A DNA stretch of 44,574 bases from Oehlia diaphana (lineage: Eukaryota; Glomeromycota; Glomeromycetes; Glomerales; Glomeraceae), in assembly GCA_003833135.1 (NCBI GenBank), contig QZLH01001071.1, positions 1-44,574 of the forward strand, given 5' to 3'. The notes under the pieces are model-generated. The model was not told the DNA's origin and made no database searches. It saw only the letters and a list, made by a program, of their open reading frames with translations. Below are positions 10,623 to 22,109 of the stretch, in pieces. The position numbers and the translations under genes were made by a program. Position 1 is the first letter of the stretch, and each line of letters starts with the position of its first letter.

Positions 10623-12916
10623 TCAAAAAGTATTAATATCAAAATGAATTTCGCTAGTAATATATTCTAAGTAAAAAAAAAAAAAATATTAGATTGTAGA
10701 TTATAAATATTTTATAATTAAAAAGTGCCTGATCTAGGAAGATCAAGGATAGAGATTTTTTTTTTTCAAAATTGATATTTTTATTATATAATACTTTTGA
10801 TATGACTAAATTAAATAAAATACAATACCTTTTTAAATTTTAGCCAAAAATTTCTCTTACCTTTGATTTTTTTTAGATCAGACTCATATATTATATTTAC
10901 GTATTTACGTACCATCATCATTAGAATTTATATTCAAATTCTTTCGTAACGCAATCTAAATAAAAATAAGTGAATATGGTAACCATCATCATTAAAATTT
11001 ATACTCAATTTCTTTTCGTAACGTATAAATCTAAATAAAAAAAAAAAAAATTGTATATGGGTATCAATTTATAATGTATGCATTAAAAAAAAAACAATTA
11101 TAATTTACCATTATTTTCGTCTTCATTTAGTTTTATTCTTTTTAACACTTTTTCCTAAATATCTTTCATGTTAATATAAAATAATGGTTTCTTTATCAAA
11201 ATGTAATTTGTAATTATTTTACCATGCAATTATCAAAGCTACTTAATTGATTGTCCTCAAAATTTCTTTTATCTTAAAAAAATAAAATATAATTCGTTAA
11301 TAATAACAATAACAACATAATTAAAAACGAATAAAAATGTTATACTAATAATTACTATTAGGATCAAATTGATCTAAATAATTGAACGAAAGGTAAAATT
11401 AATATAATTATTATAATAATCATAAAAATAGAATTAATATTACAAATATTTACCAAGTTTTGAAGTAATAGATTGGGTTTTAAAACTTCTTTTAGAAGAT
11501 GCAGATTTTATCATACCACTTAAATATCTACTCTTATATATAGCATCAGGATTATTTGTTGTTACGGGACCAATATCTGATGATACTATAATTTCAGTCT
11601 TATTTTCCTGTTCATTAACAAGTATTTCATCAATTTTTTTTAATACTTCAACTGTTTTTGGTCTTTTTTTAGGATCAGAAAGCCAACATTCATTCATTAA
11701 ATCAATATAACCTTTAGGTGCATTTGTAATAATTGGTGGACGTAAACCATCACATATTTCAATTATTAATTCTGTATTATGATTTTTATCCCAAAAAGGT
11801 TTTCTTCCTACCATTAACTCCCACATAATCATTCCAAAACTATATACATCTGAAGCTTTGATATAATTTTTTCCTCGTAAAACTTCTGGTGCAACATAAG
11901 GAATTATTCCATAAATGTTGTTTTCTTCATTATCATTACTAAGATCATGTTCTGTTGCTGATTTACTTATTCCTATATCACATAATTTTGCTAGATTCTT
12001 TTTAGTTAAAATATTCTCATCTATAAGTATATTTCCACTATGTAAATCTCGATGTATAATATCTACTTCATGAATTTCATTAAGACTATTTATAATTTCT
12101 TTTAATCTATTTAACTTATGATACCAATTAATATTAAAAAAATCTTTAATTATATAATGTGATAAATCTGAATTATAATATGGCATAATAAATATAAGAT
12201 CTTGAGTAATAGGATCTTGAGTAATACCATAATATACATTAATATAATTATGAAAACCGTAAATATTAGGTTTTGTCACATTTAAAGAATAAAGATAAAA
12301 CAATTTGAGCTAAAATAAAAAAAAAAAAAAAAAATTTATAGTTTAAAAAAATTATTTGTCTAAACATTTTTTAAAATAAATTAGAAATTTTTACCTCAGT
12401 TAATTCCTTAGAAGTAATATTTTTTGAGTTGTTAATCTTTTTAAGAGCAACTGTTTTAGATTCATTTTGTAAATAATAATTTAGAATACCATCTTCAGAA
12501 ATTTTAGAATCAATCCAAGTAGATTTATAAATTTTACTAAAACCTCCTTCACCAATAAGTTTTATATTTTTAAATTTTTCATAAGGAACAAACATCATTC
12601 TTCCAATACGTTGAGCGCAATTAGTTTGAGTATATTTAATAAAATCATCAATAACTTTATTTCCACTTGGTATAATTCTTTTTTTTGCTTTGTTACAAGT
12701 ATAACAAACCTGATTATTTTCATCAGAAGGAGTTCTTATTTTATTACATTCACTACATTTCTTTTTTATTTTAAAAGTTTTTTGTATTTGATGACTTGAA
12801 GAAAGTACGTCATATTTCTTTTTTATTTTAATAGTTTTCTGTGTTTGATTACTTGAAAGAGCGTCATTTGATAATAAAAAATCAATTTTATGTTTAATAT
12901 TAGTTGATTTTTCCAT
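10623..12916 (-). CDS. K2: intact zinc-ribbon TKL-type protein kinase
   Basis: Exons on the minus strand are 12916-12395 (174 codons), 12309-11454, then the short terminal exon 11373-11345 ending in TAG, giving 468 residues. N-terminal ribbon: CxxC-x13-CxxC (C54, C57, C71, C74), then SGNKVIDDFI. Kinase domain: glycine loop G122-G125, lysine K159 in VALKK, HRD at 260-262 with N267, DIG at 285-287 instead of DFG, APE at 314-316, and DVYSFG. All catalytic residues are present, so it is probably an active Ser/Thr kinase of the TKL group. Residues 18-34 and 36-53 are a duplicated DALSS..KKK repeat, which is single in K5. Further tail exons lie at 11272-11223, 11154-11109 and 10666-10623, with two copies of the TACGAAAGAA-type exon at about 11030-10985 and 10960-10910. 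The substrate is unknown. Confidence 0.85.
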
Positions 12917-14198
12917 GATGGGACTTTAATCTTTTAAGAAAAAAGCTCGGAGTTTTTTCATTTGTATTCATGAAATCCGATAGATAAGTTCCTTAGATAG
13001 ATAATCATTACTAGATATACAATTTTATGTAACTAATAAAACTCCTCTCGAAAATAGGTAAATAGGTAAATAGGTAATACAGCATTGAAATTATTAAATA
13101 AAAATTTTTGATTGGTTTATGATAGAGTGATCTTCCCGACAATGTTTCTTTTAGAAAAGCTTTGAAGGAGAGAGAAGTCTTTAAGTAATAGTGGCTATTA
13201 TTTTGTAGGAATAGATCTTTGAGTTTGAGACAAAAGATTCGAAAAGTAGAAAAGAAATTCTAAAATAACAACTAATAAGTTAATAGTTAATAACGCTAAT
13301 GAATTATTAAACTGATGAACTGATGAACTGAATGATTTATTAATTGATTGATGCGTATTTGCGTTATTTGTTTGTACGGCATTAAGCATATGATCGATTA
13401 CATGTGATCAATTGAGACTTTTGATCGAGTATGAGTATCGAAATGATCGAGTATCGAGTAAAAAGTCTATGAAAATAAATTATAAAGTACTAAATAAGTT
13501 AAGTTTCCAGTTTTTTTTTATTTTTAAAAAAAATAATATATATATATATATATATATATAATAATAATTTCTTACTATTAACGTTTATTGTCGTCAACTC
13601 TAGAAAAATCAAGGTGTACGTAAACAGTAAGTATACTACGTATATAAGCAAAATCCTTATTTTTTTATTATACAGTACCAATATTTTTTGAACTTTTCTT
13701 TTAAATATATTCGTTATTCGTTATGACAATTTTGACGAAACGCTTTGAAACATGTTTCCGACATACTTGATTACTTGTCAGTTGTCAGATGGACTGAACT
13801 ACTTAAATACTTAATAAATATTCTACATATTCACTTTTTTTCTTTTTTCGAAAAAAAAATATTAAAAATGGTTAGTTTTCAAGGTTAAAATGAAAAAAAA
13901 AAGTTTGATTATAAAAGATTAAACGGGATAAAAGGGACATACAGATAATGTTATATGAGGCATACCCGAATACCCGACAATATTCTATTTTAATCTTACC
14001 AAATGAAAAAAAAAAAAAATATTTTTCATTTAATAAGATTAGAATTTTTTTCGGCGTTTTATTTTTTTTTTTTGAAAATGTCAAATGTCGAAATTGTCAT
14101 TTTAATAATAAATATAGATTCATTTTATTATTATAATGACCACAAATATAATGACCACAAAAAAAAAAAAAAAAAAAAAAATAAATTATTTAAAAAAA
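12917..14198. other. AT-rich spacer between the diverging halves of the array
   Basis: The first 150 bases are the K2 upstream region; on the minus strand AAAAACTCCGA near the start codon also occurs upstream of K5. Simple repeats: AGGTAAAT units near 13055-13080, ACTGATGA units near 13310-13330, ATCGAGTAT units near 13420-13460, and a (TA)n run at 13535-13562. Short minus-strand frames here are low-complexity and not called. Confidence 0.5.
13535..13562. repeat. (TA)n microsatellite
   Basis: Uninterrupted alternating TA of about 14 units. Confidence 0.9.
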
Positions 14199-14652
14199 NN
14201 NNNNNNNNNNNNNNNNNNNNNNNNNNNNNNNNNNNNNNNNNNNNNNNNNNNNNNNNNNNNNNNNNNNNNNNNNNNNNNNNNNNNNNNNNNNNNNNNNNNN
14301 NNNNNNNNNNNNNNNNNNNNNNNNNNNNNNNNNNNNNNNNNNNNNNNNNNNNNNNNNNNNNNNNNNNNNNNNNNNNNNNNNNNNNNNNNNNNNNNNNNNN
14401 NNNNNNNNNNNNNNNNNNNNNNNNNNNNNNNNNNNNNNNNNNNNNNNNNNNNNNNNNNNNNNNNNNNNNNNNNNNNNNNNNNNNNNNNNNNNNNNNNNNN
14501 NNNNNNNNNNNNNNNNNNNNNNNNNNNNNNNNNNNNNNNNNNNNNNNNNNNNNNNNNNNNNNNNNNNNNNNNNNNNNNNNNNNNNNNNNNNNNNNNNNNN
14601 NNNNNNNNNNNNNNNNNNNNNNNNNNNNNNNNNNNNNNNNNNNNNNNNNNNN
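14199..14652. other. Assembly gap (454 Ns)
   Basis: A run of N bordered on the left by an A-rich tract and on the right by about 45 A residues. The homopolymer edges suggest the assembly broke in a low-complexity repeat. It lies at the symmetry point of the inverted kinase array, so the true distance and any missing sequence are unknown. Confidence 0.95.
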
Positions 14653-14701
<49 letters not shown>

Positions 14702-16122
14702 TTATTTAAAAAGAATATTCCTGCATAATTGTGACATTTATTATTAAAATGAAAAAAAAACCCGAATTTTAAATGTATATTGTCATCTCTTTTAAGAATA
14801 TAAAAAAAATATTTTTTTGAAACATATCACTTAAAATAGTTAATGAATTTCACACGGTTAAAAAAAAAAAAAGAAAAAAATGAATGTCGTGTCACTATAC
14901 TCGTAGTTATATTGAACAAATTCATTTGGCGAATAATGCATTTTTCTCATTGTTAATACTTACTTGTATGTATTTCTTTTATTCTTTTTTTTTTTTATTG
15001 ATCTATTTTTGTTTATTATTCTCTCTTTCTTTGGATAAAAATGGATAAAAGAAATTTCGATGGAGTTTCAAACAATTAGATTATATAATAATACCACTAT
15101 TCTAAATCATCTAAATATGGTTATTTTTAAAGTTTATCTTTTCACAAAAAAAAATAAAATCGAAAAAAAAAAAAAATTCTGAAAATTTATCGCCGTCGGG
15201 AGAACCTATATTCAGAATAGTTAATAATAATCTCCCGAAACATTTACCGATGATGTGATCTTCCAACGGGAAAGAGATGAAATGGTTGATAATTCGGATA
15301 ACGATATGATACGGCGATACATTACGTTAATTTATGTTAGCCATATTGCATACGCATAACCTGATTAAACTTTACCCTATGTTAGTTGATCTGCGAGTAA
15401 TGTTACCTGATGGGAATTTAATTTATTAATAAAACCTTATTTCTTTATTTTCTTATTTTTTTAATTCTTAGTAAAAAAAAAATAATTAATTAAAAAAAAA
15501 AAAAAAACCTGTTAAAGTCTTGATTTAGATTATTCTTGTGGGAGTTTATGTGATGTTATTTTTAAGGATTGTGAAATTCTGCAAGGGTTGAACTTTGAAA
15601 AGAATTTTCATTGTTTCACAAATTTACATACAATGCATATTTTTTCATTATTTCATAAGTATAATAGAATTTCGGAGTACTACTTCCGAAAAAAAAATAT
15701 TTTTTTTAGTAATAAACGGACGGGAATTTAACGGCCTTTATTTTCCCTATTCTATTACTAATTTTGAATTAAATGCAAAACAATATATATAATTAATATA
15801 TAGTAATTCAAATTAAATAGTCACTGCATTTACTTTTTGTTGTTTAATTATTAAATAATCAATTGATAAATAAAATTTATTTGGTAAATAACTTACAAAT
15901 TAAGATTATTATTAAAGATTAAAAAAAATTATTATAAATGCAAGCGAGAAATCTCCCAAATTTCTTCCTTTTTTTTTTAAAAAAAAAAAAATTTAAAAAA
16001 TTATTTATTTTCAACAAATTCCCAAATTCCCAAATTTTCAAAATTTTTTTTTAAAAAAAAAATATTATTAAAAATTATTTAAAATTTTTTTTTTTTTTTA
16101 AAAAAAAACCAAATTTTTAAAA
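14653..16122. other. AT-rich intergenic, no gene supported
   Basis: There are many A and T homopolymers. A more complex segment at 15180-15420 (with TCGCCGTCGGGAGAACC and TCTCCCGAAAC) has no open frame. A 65-codon plus-strand frame at 15595-15792 is treated as chance. Confidence 0.4.
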
Positions 16123-16458
16123 ATGTCTCAAATGTCTCAAAAATATATAAATCAATATCATTCTGAAGAATATTCAGAAAAAAAAAATATGGGAAAAACA
16201 AAAGTTTCATCTAAACGTTTATCAAAAATACGTAAAAAAATTTCAACTTTTTCATTACGTGATTCAGGAGTTGAACTTTCTGTTAATGAAAATATCCTTT
16301 TCACAAAAAATGATGAAAAAATCACTTATATAGAAGAAACAATTTCTAAATTTGTTGAAATAAAATTATCCCTTAAACGGTTTTTCGGTATTGGAAAAGA
16401 AAGACGACGTAATAGTGAAGCTTATCACCAAGATGGAAAAACGAACCCTTTTGAATGA
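16123..16458 (+). CDS. Small basic hypothetical protein
   Basis: A 111-codon frame without intron ends in TGA. Its composition is clearly protein-like next to the surrounding homopolymers: KVSSKRLSKIRKKISTFSLR in the first half, an EETISKFVEIKLSLKRFFG helix, and a charged end. An internal in-frame ATG at 16189 would give a protein starting MGKTKVSSKRLSK. That resembles the start of the downstream methyltransferase (MGAANSTSKRRLSKR) in both the MG start and the SKR-LSK motif, although V at position 6 is poor for N-myristoylation. It may be a relative of that N-terminal region without the enzyme domain. No function can be assigned. Confidence 0.5.
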   Translation: MSQMSQKYINQYHSEEYSEKKNMGKTKVSSKRLSKIRKKISTFSLRDSGVELSVNENILFTKNDEKITYIEETISKFVEIKLSLKRFFGIGKERRRNSEAYHQDGKTNPFE

Positions 16459-17298
16459 TTTACTTTTTTTGGAAATTTATTAAATGGGCTTGCCATTCCC
16501 TACCATATAAAATATCATTATTATATCATAATTTTCTTAAAAAAGTATAATTCCAGTCAGATTTAGGAAGACTTTTTTTAAAATCATAACCATTTCCGTA
16601 TTACCGGAATTTAATATATTATTATACCATGTTTAAAGTCTTTTTAAAGTAAAAAAAAAGTTTAAATTTAATTTTAGTTAGTTTGATTGTTTTGATAAAT
16701 AAGAAATCCAAATATTATATATATATATATATATGTATAGAACTTTTTAATTAATTTTATATAATTTTATTGTAAATCCTTTTCGCAATGATACGAAAAG
16801 GCACATGTTTTTTTAGAGTTTAAAATAAAAAAAAAATAAAAATGAATAAAATGTATATTAAATATCACTTATCATTAAAATTAACATAACTAGTCCTGAT
16901 AAGCAAATTAAAGATGATCTCTTTTAGATAATATGATATTTATATGATATTCCAGAAACATCTTTTATTTTCATTTATTTAATCACGGAAGATGTCGGCT
17001 TTTGTTAATTATCTCCATATTTGGTGATTCTCACATAGTATTTCATGGTTTCACATGAGCAACCTTTCTTTTATCATATGCAAGTCTGCTGATTAAGGAG
17101 TCTCCAAATGACTCAATGACATATATACTAAGGTCCATTTAAAAAGGGTTTTGGTTTTAAGTTTGGATCAAAAAAATTTTAAACTATTTCACGACTTTCA
17201 AACCCTTTCTTTCTTAAAAAAATTATTATTATTATTATTATTATTATTATTTTGACGATAAATTCTTTCATTAACAAAATTAACCACCAATATTTATT
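16459..17298. other. Intergenic upstream of the methyltransferase
   Basis: A (TA)n run lies at 16715-16734 and an (ATT)n run at 17222-17251, about 50 bases before the methyltransferase start codon. No other feature seen. Confidence 0.5.
17222..17251. repeat. (ATT)n microsatellite
   Basis: About ten ATT units immediately upstream of the methyltransferase start; length variation could affect its promoter or leader. Confidence 0.85.
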
Positions 17299-18798
17299 AT
17301 GGGTGCTGCAAATTCAACGTCAAAGAGACGTTTGAGTAAAAGATTTCATAATAATAATTTTCTTATTAATGATAGTTATGATAGATTTAGTAATAATAAT
17401 AATTTCCCTTCTTCAAAAAGAAGAATTTCTTCTGAAAGTACTTTAAGTTCTCATTCAACTAATAGTTTTGATCGTTGTACCGAATTAATTAAAACTTTTG
17501 GTAGTAGAAAATATTTTAACAGAGATCATGTTAAAGACATTTTTCCAACTGATAATGATGAATTAAAAAGATTGGAATTGACCCATATTTGGAATAAAGA
17601 ATTATGGGAAGGTCAATCTTTTTTTTTACCTGTTGATGAAGTTTTTAGTAGAAATGCTAAAGTTTTAGATATTGGGTAAGTTATTTTATATTTTACCTTA
17701 TCCATGTATATTATGGATATTAAAAAAAAAAGTTTTTTCTTATTTTTTAGTTGTGGAACCGGAATTTGGAGGTAAAATATCAACAAAATATCGTAAAAAA
17801 AAACATTTTTTTTTAAAAAAAAACTTAACACATTATTAATTAAAATATTTTTTATTAAAAAAAAAAAAGTTTGGATATGGCAAGAAAATATCCAAATTGT
17901 CATTTCACAGGTTTAGATATTGTGGATAATTTTCCGCTTGAATTAAAACAATCAAATGTTGATTTTGCTTTAGGAAATATCTTGGAAGGTCTTCCTTATG
18001 ATGATAATACATTTGATCTAGTTTTTATGAGAAATATGAAGGGTTGTTTAAGTCAAAAAGATTATAATAAATGTTTACAAGAAATAATAAGAGTATCTAG
18101 TAGATGGATATTAATACTTGATTCTGATATTATATTAATTGATGGTGGTCCTTTAGCAAATCAACTTAGAGAAGAAGGTAAGATTTATTTCAATTATTTC
18201 TATACCGTATCTACCGTATCTACCGTTCAGCGCGTATATACTAGTGCAAACGGCGTCGCATAGCATATAGTACTTCCCCCTGCAGTACTCCCCCCGCAAT
18301 AGTCCCCTTAACTACAAGTTACTCCCTGTAAAGTACCCCTTTCCCACCCCACACAGGGGTACCCGGGGTACTATATGTAGCGTCATACGGTATTACGCAT
18401 TCAGACATACATATTTACTTATTCTTTTTTTTTCGTATTTAGTTCTCGACGAATTAATGAAAAATTATGATATAAATATGATGCCAAGTTCAATTATTAG
18501 GAAATGTTTAGAAGATAATAATCAATTATCTGATATTCATTTCGAGGATAAACAATGCCCTATTGGAGAATGGGGAGGTAGATTAGGAACCCTTTATTTG
18601 GAAATCTTAAAATGGGCTACAAAAAATTTATATCATTCAGTCTCTTCTTTATATTCTGAAGAAGAATATAATTTAAAAGTTGATGAAGCTTTTGAAGAAT
18701 TAAATCATTATAATGGTTATGATATGGTTTTTAGGATTTGTGCAAAGAAAAATGTTGAAAAAAGAAAATCTTTAAAAAAAATTGTTCGAAATACTTAA
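17299..18798 (+). CDS. Class I SAM-dependent methyltransferase, probably N-myristoylated
   Basis: Exons are 17299-17675, 17751-17771 (a 21-nt micro-exon), 17870-18177 and 18443-18798, with consistent phases (2, 2, 1), giving 353 residues. Residues 1-90 are a Ser/Asn/Arg-rich leader starting MGAANSTSK; G2 and S6 fit the N-myristoylation consensus. Motif I, VLDIGCGTG (122-130), is assembled from two exons, with the micro-exon supplying CGTG. It is followed by the acidic residue of the second strand (GLDI, D149) and by FDLVFMRN. This is the Rossmann-type SAM-binding fold; substrate unknown. The third intron (265 nt) is much longer than the others because of a GC-rich inserted element (18203-18392). 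Similar small-molecule-type methyltransferases are abundant in these fungi. A decayed copy of the last exon lies at 4305-4463 on the other strand. Confidence 0.85.
18203..18392. mobile_element. MITE-like element inside methyltransferase intron 3
   Basis: The segment starts TACCGTAT, which is tandemly repeated at 18203 and 18212, and ends ATACGGTA (inverse). Just inside the ends, GCATATAGTACTTCCCC and its near-inverse GGGGTACTATATGTAGC are paired. It is far more GC-rich than the gene around it. The same end sequences bound the segment 35715-36032, so this is a family. No clear target duplication seen. Confidence 0.55.
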
Positions 18799-19374
18799 TT
18801 TATTATTAGTTCTTAAAAAGAGGATTGATTATTTATTTATTTATTTAATTGTATTATTATATTAATATATATAATATATATAGTATATATATTTATATGT
18901 ATGTATGTATGTAATTTATGTATGAAATGTATTATTGTATTGTATGTATGTAAAGTACTTGTTTTATCAATTTTGTTTCGATATTCGTTTGTATAATCAT
19001 GTTAATTTAATAATTTTTTAAATCGATTTTTTTTGTATTTATGTAATTTTCGATTTAAATTCTTAATAAATAAAAGAATTTACTGAAATTGAATTAAAGT
19101 AAAAGGGGGTTTCAAAAAATATTACTTTACAGTCGGGTTATCGTGAAATTCGTTATACCGCATAGTTGTAATTCTTTTTATCACGTTATTTTACGTACAT
19201 CCCGTGATGCGGAATTTTGACTAATTCAATTTCGCTTTTGATACTCCGATACGCCTTATGACATTCATAAGTAAATCATAAAAAAAAAAGAATTTCTTTC
19301 CCTTCCAGAACTTAATTCTATTCTGTATCACCAAACAAACAATGGTTTTTCATTACTAATTAAGAAATTCTATC
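18799..19374. other. Methyltransferase 3' region and distal upstream block of K3
   Basis: 18840-18960 is a TA/TGTA-rich stretch. From about 19020 (AAATCGATTTTTTTTGTATT) the sequence is repeated after K3, from about 21520. This marks the left limit of the K3/K4 tandem duplication. 19190-19330 contains the distal kinase block with CCCTTCCAGAACTTAATTCT. Confidence 0.5.
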
Positions 19375-19599
19375 GAGAAAAGAAAGAATTTTCAAACTCT
19401 ATATTTCATAAGTACATATTTGTATATATAATCGCTTATCAAAATATTTATCTGAATTTGCATATAAGAATACAGAATTTTGAAAAATTTCACGTTCAAT
19501 AAATTAAAAACTATTAATTTTATAAGAAAAAAAGATTTGTAAGGACCTTTATGCCTTTAAATATTACTTAAAAAATCTTCTGACAATATTAATGAAATC
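19375..19599 (+). promoter_or_regulatory. Conserved proximal upstream block of K3
   Basis: Nearly identical to 24223-24446 before K4 and clearly related to the minus-strand block before K1. It ends at the start codon. Shared words include ATCGCTTATCAAAATATTTA, GCATATAAGAATACAGAAT and TTCAATAAATTAAAAACTAT. Likely the core promoter and leader; no experimental evidence. Confidence 0.5.
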
Positions 19600-21312
19600 A
19601 TGACTGACAAACCTTCAAGTTTGCCGCTCTGTAAGAAGTGTAAAAAAAGAAAGATTAAATGTGATGTTTGTCGCAGAGTAAAAGAATTATTTATACCTAG
19701 TGGAAACAAAGTTATTGACGATTTTATTATTTATACATTAACCAATAGTACTAAATATGGGAGAATGATGTTTGTTCCTTATGATAATTTCAAAAATATA
19801 GAACTTATTGGTGAAGGAGGTTTTAGTAGAGTTTATAAAGCTACTTGGATTGATTCTAAAATTTCTTGGGGGGATGTTCTAGATTATTCCCAACAGGATG
19901 AATCTGAAATAGTTGCTCTTAAAAAGCTTAAAAATTCTAAAAATATTACTTCTAAAGAGCTAAATGAGGTAAATATTTCATGTTAAATTCATTAATAGAC
20001 TTTAAAATTTAAGACAAAAAATCTAATCCAATAAAATTTTATTTCAGCTCAAAATATTTTTTCATTATTCTTCAAATAGGAAAGATTCATATGATAAATA
20101 CGTTAATATATATTATGGTATTACTCAAGATCCTACTACTCAAGATCTTATATTTATTATGCCATATTATGAATGTGATTTGACACATCACATAACTAAA
20201 CTTTTTTATTATGATTGGAGTTGGAAGATAAATAATCTGGATGACATTATAAATGGACTTGTCAACATTCATGATGAAAATATTATACATCGAGATTTAC
20301 ATAGTGGAAACATACTTTTAACAACGACTTATGCAATTAAAATATGTGATTTAGGAACAAGTAAATCAGCAACAGAAAATGATGATGATAATAATGAAGA
20401 TAACAACATTTATGGCATAATTCCTTATGTAGCACCAGAGGTTTTACAAGGAAAAAAGTATACTAAAGCATCAGATATATATAGTTTTGGAATGATTATG
20501 TGGGAGTTAATGGTAGGAAGAAAACCTTTTTGGGATAGAAATCATAATATAGAACTTATAATCGAAATATGTGATGGTTTACGTCCACCAATTATTACAA
20601 ATGCGCCTAGGGGTTTTATTAATTTAATGAAAAAGTGCTGGCACTCTGATCCGGAAATAAGACCAACAGCTGCTGAAGTAAAAGGAGTAATTCATAATAT
20701 ACTGTTTAATGGAAATGCAAATCAAACTGAAATTATTAAATCATCAGATATTGGACCTGTAACATCCAATAACCCAGGTGCCGTATATAGGAGTAGATAT
20801 TTAAGTGATATGATAAAATCTGCAGCTTCTACAAGAAGTTTAAGAAGCCAATCTATTACTTCAGAAGGTAAATAATTTATATTTTTTTCATAATATAATT
20901 TAAATTATTTTAACTTTTCATTCAATTTTCAGATCACCAAAGAAGTCCTAATAGTAATTACTTGTTTATTTGATTATAAACTTTTTTATTTCGTTTGAAT
21001 CATTAACAAATTTTATAATTTTTTTTTTAAGACAAAAGAAAATCCAGAAAATTTGAAGGCAATAATCAATCTGAAAATTACTTTGACAATGGTACGGTAA
21101 AGAAAATTATTATCATGTTGAAGAAGCCAATATTTACTCAATTAAAAAATATATATAATTTATATTTTTTTTTTTTAGGCGAAAATATTAAAAAAATTAA
21201 ACTAATTGAAGATAAAAATAATGGTAAAGAAAGGATATCCCGACGGGTCACCCGTCAAATGGCCCGCGTTATGCAGAATGCAGAGTCACATAATGCGTCT
21301 GATCAGCATTAG
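19600..21312 (+). CDS. K3: intact zinc-ribbon TKL-type protein kinase with alternative tails
   Basis: Exons 19600-19968 and 20048-20867 are followed by either the terminal exon 20933-20973 (409 residues, end HQRSPNSNYLFI) or by 21032-21091 plus 21179-21312 (460 residues). Ribbon: C11, C14, C21, C24 (CxxC-x6-CxxC), then SGNKVIDDFI. Kinase: glycine loop at 71-76 (GEGGFS), K108 in VALKK, HRD at 204-206 with N211, DLG at 224-226, APE at 252-254, DIYSFGMIMWEL. All key residues are present, so activity is plausible. The tail has the family motif IGPVTSNNPGAVYRSRYLS. In the long form the last exon reads through the usual donor into GC-rich DNA encoding SRRVTRQMARVMQNAESHN, which no other copy here has. 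Start chosen at the first ATG, matching the promoter block. Confidence 0.85.
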
Positions 21313-21892
21313 AGTTTCAGGATTTTTACCTGCAGAGAAATCGGGGTTTTCATGCTAGTTTATTTTTTATTATTAGTTATATTATTATTATTATTTTATT
21401 TGTTATATTATTTGAATATTAGCTTTATGTAAGAAATTGGTAAAAATGATATTAGATAACAATAAAATAAAACAATCAATATATACGAATTAAATGATAA
21501 AAGAAAGATCAAATATTTATAAATCGAATTTTTTGTATTTATATAACTTCGATTTAAATTCTTAATAAATAAAAGAATTTACTGAAATTTGCATTAAAGT
21601 AAGGGGAGATTCAAAAATATTACTGTGCAGTCAGAGCGAATTTGGGTCCAATGAAAAAAATCGGTATATCAAAATTTATAAGTTTGATATAACGATTTTT
21701 ATATGTTCATTTTAAAAAATCGCTTTATCGTTTTTTATTTTTATTTCTTAAAGTGAACAAAGTTACAGTAAAAATTACAAAGATCCTATACGCTAAGACC
21801 GAAAGCAATTCCAACAACTGAAAACCCAGCCCTTTCGGAACGGAACTGGGGCGATGCCACCTTGGTGAGAAAGTTTTGTCGAAGAAGCACGA
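21313..21892. other. K3 3' region, start of the second duplication unit
   Basis: About 21520-21625 repeats 19020-19130 almost exactly. 21640-21740 contains GTTTGATATAACGATTTTTA-type sequence reminiscent of the ends of the 7464-8028 MITE and may be an old fragment of that family. No gene seen. Confidence 0.45.
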
Positions 21893-22028
21893 GCGTGATT
21901 TATCACGTTATTTTACGTACATCCCGTGATGTGGAATTTTAATGATATGCCATTCATAAGTAAATCATAAAAAAAGAATTTCTTTCCCTTCCAGAACTTA
22001 ATTTTATTCTGTATTAAGAAATTCTATC
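21893..22028 (+). promoter_or_regulatory. Orphan distal upstream block of a kinase gene
   Basis: It matches the DNA at 19175-19375 upstream of K3 (GATTTATCACGTTATTTTACG in part; CCCTTCCAGAACTTAATT; AAGAAATTCTATC), with one deletion. The similarity stops at 22028 and resumes at 24223 before K4, so this is the outer half of the K4 upstream region. Confidence 0.6.
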
Positions 22029-22109
22029 AATAAAATAAAGGTTGAGTTTATGAAATTAATAATTCTAATTTATGATGTAAAATTATACAAAATTAATATT
22101 AAATTCAGT

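Noticed and set aside
13198..13389. 63-codon minus-strand frame with Asn/Ser/Leu-rich content
   Set aside because: It is built from the ACTGATGA-type short repeats, with no conservation or splice context.
14003..14747. Long frames across the assembly gap
   Set aside because: They consist of the N run plus poly-lysine or poly-phenylalanine from homopolymers; not coding.
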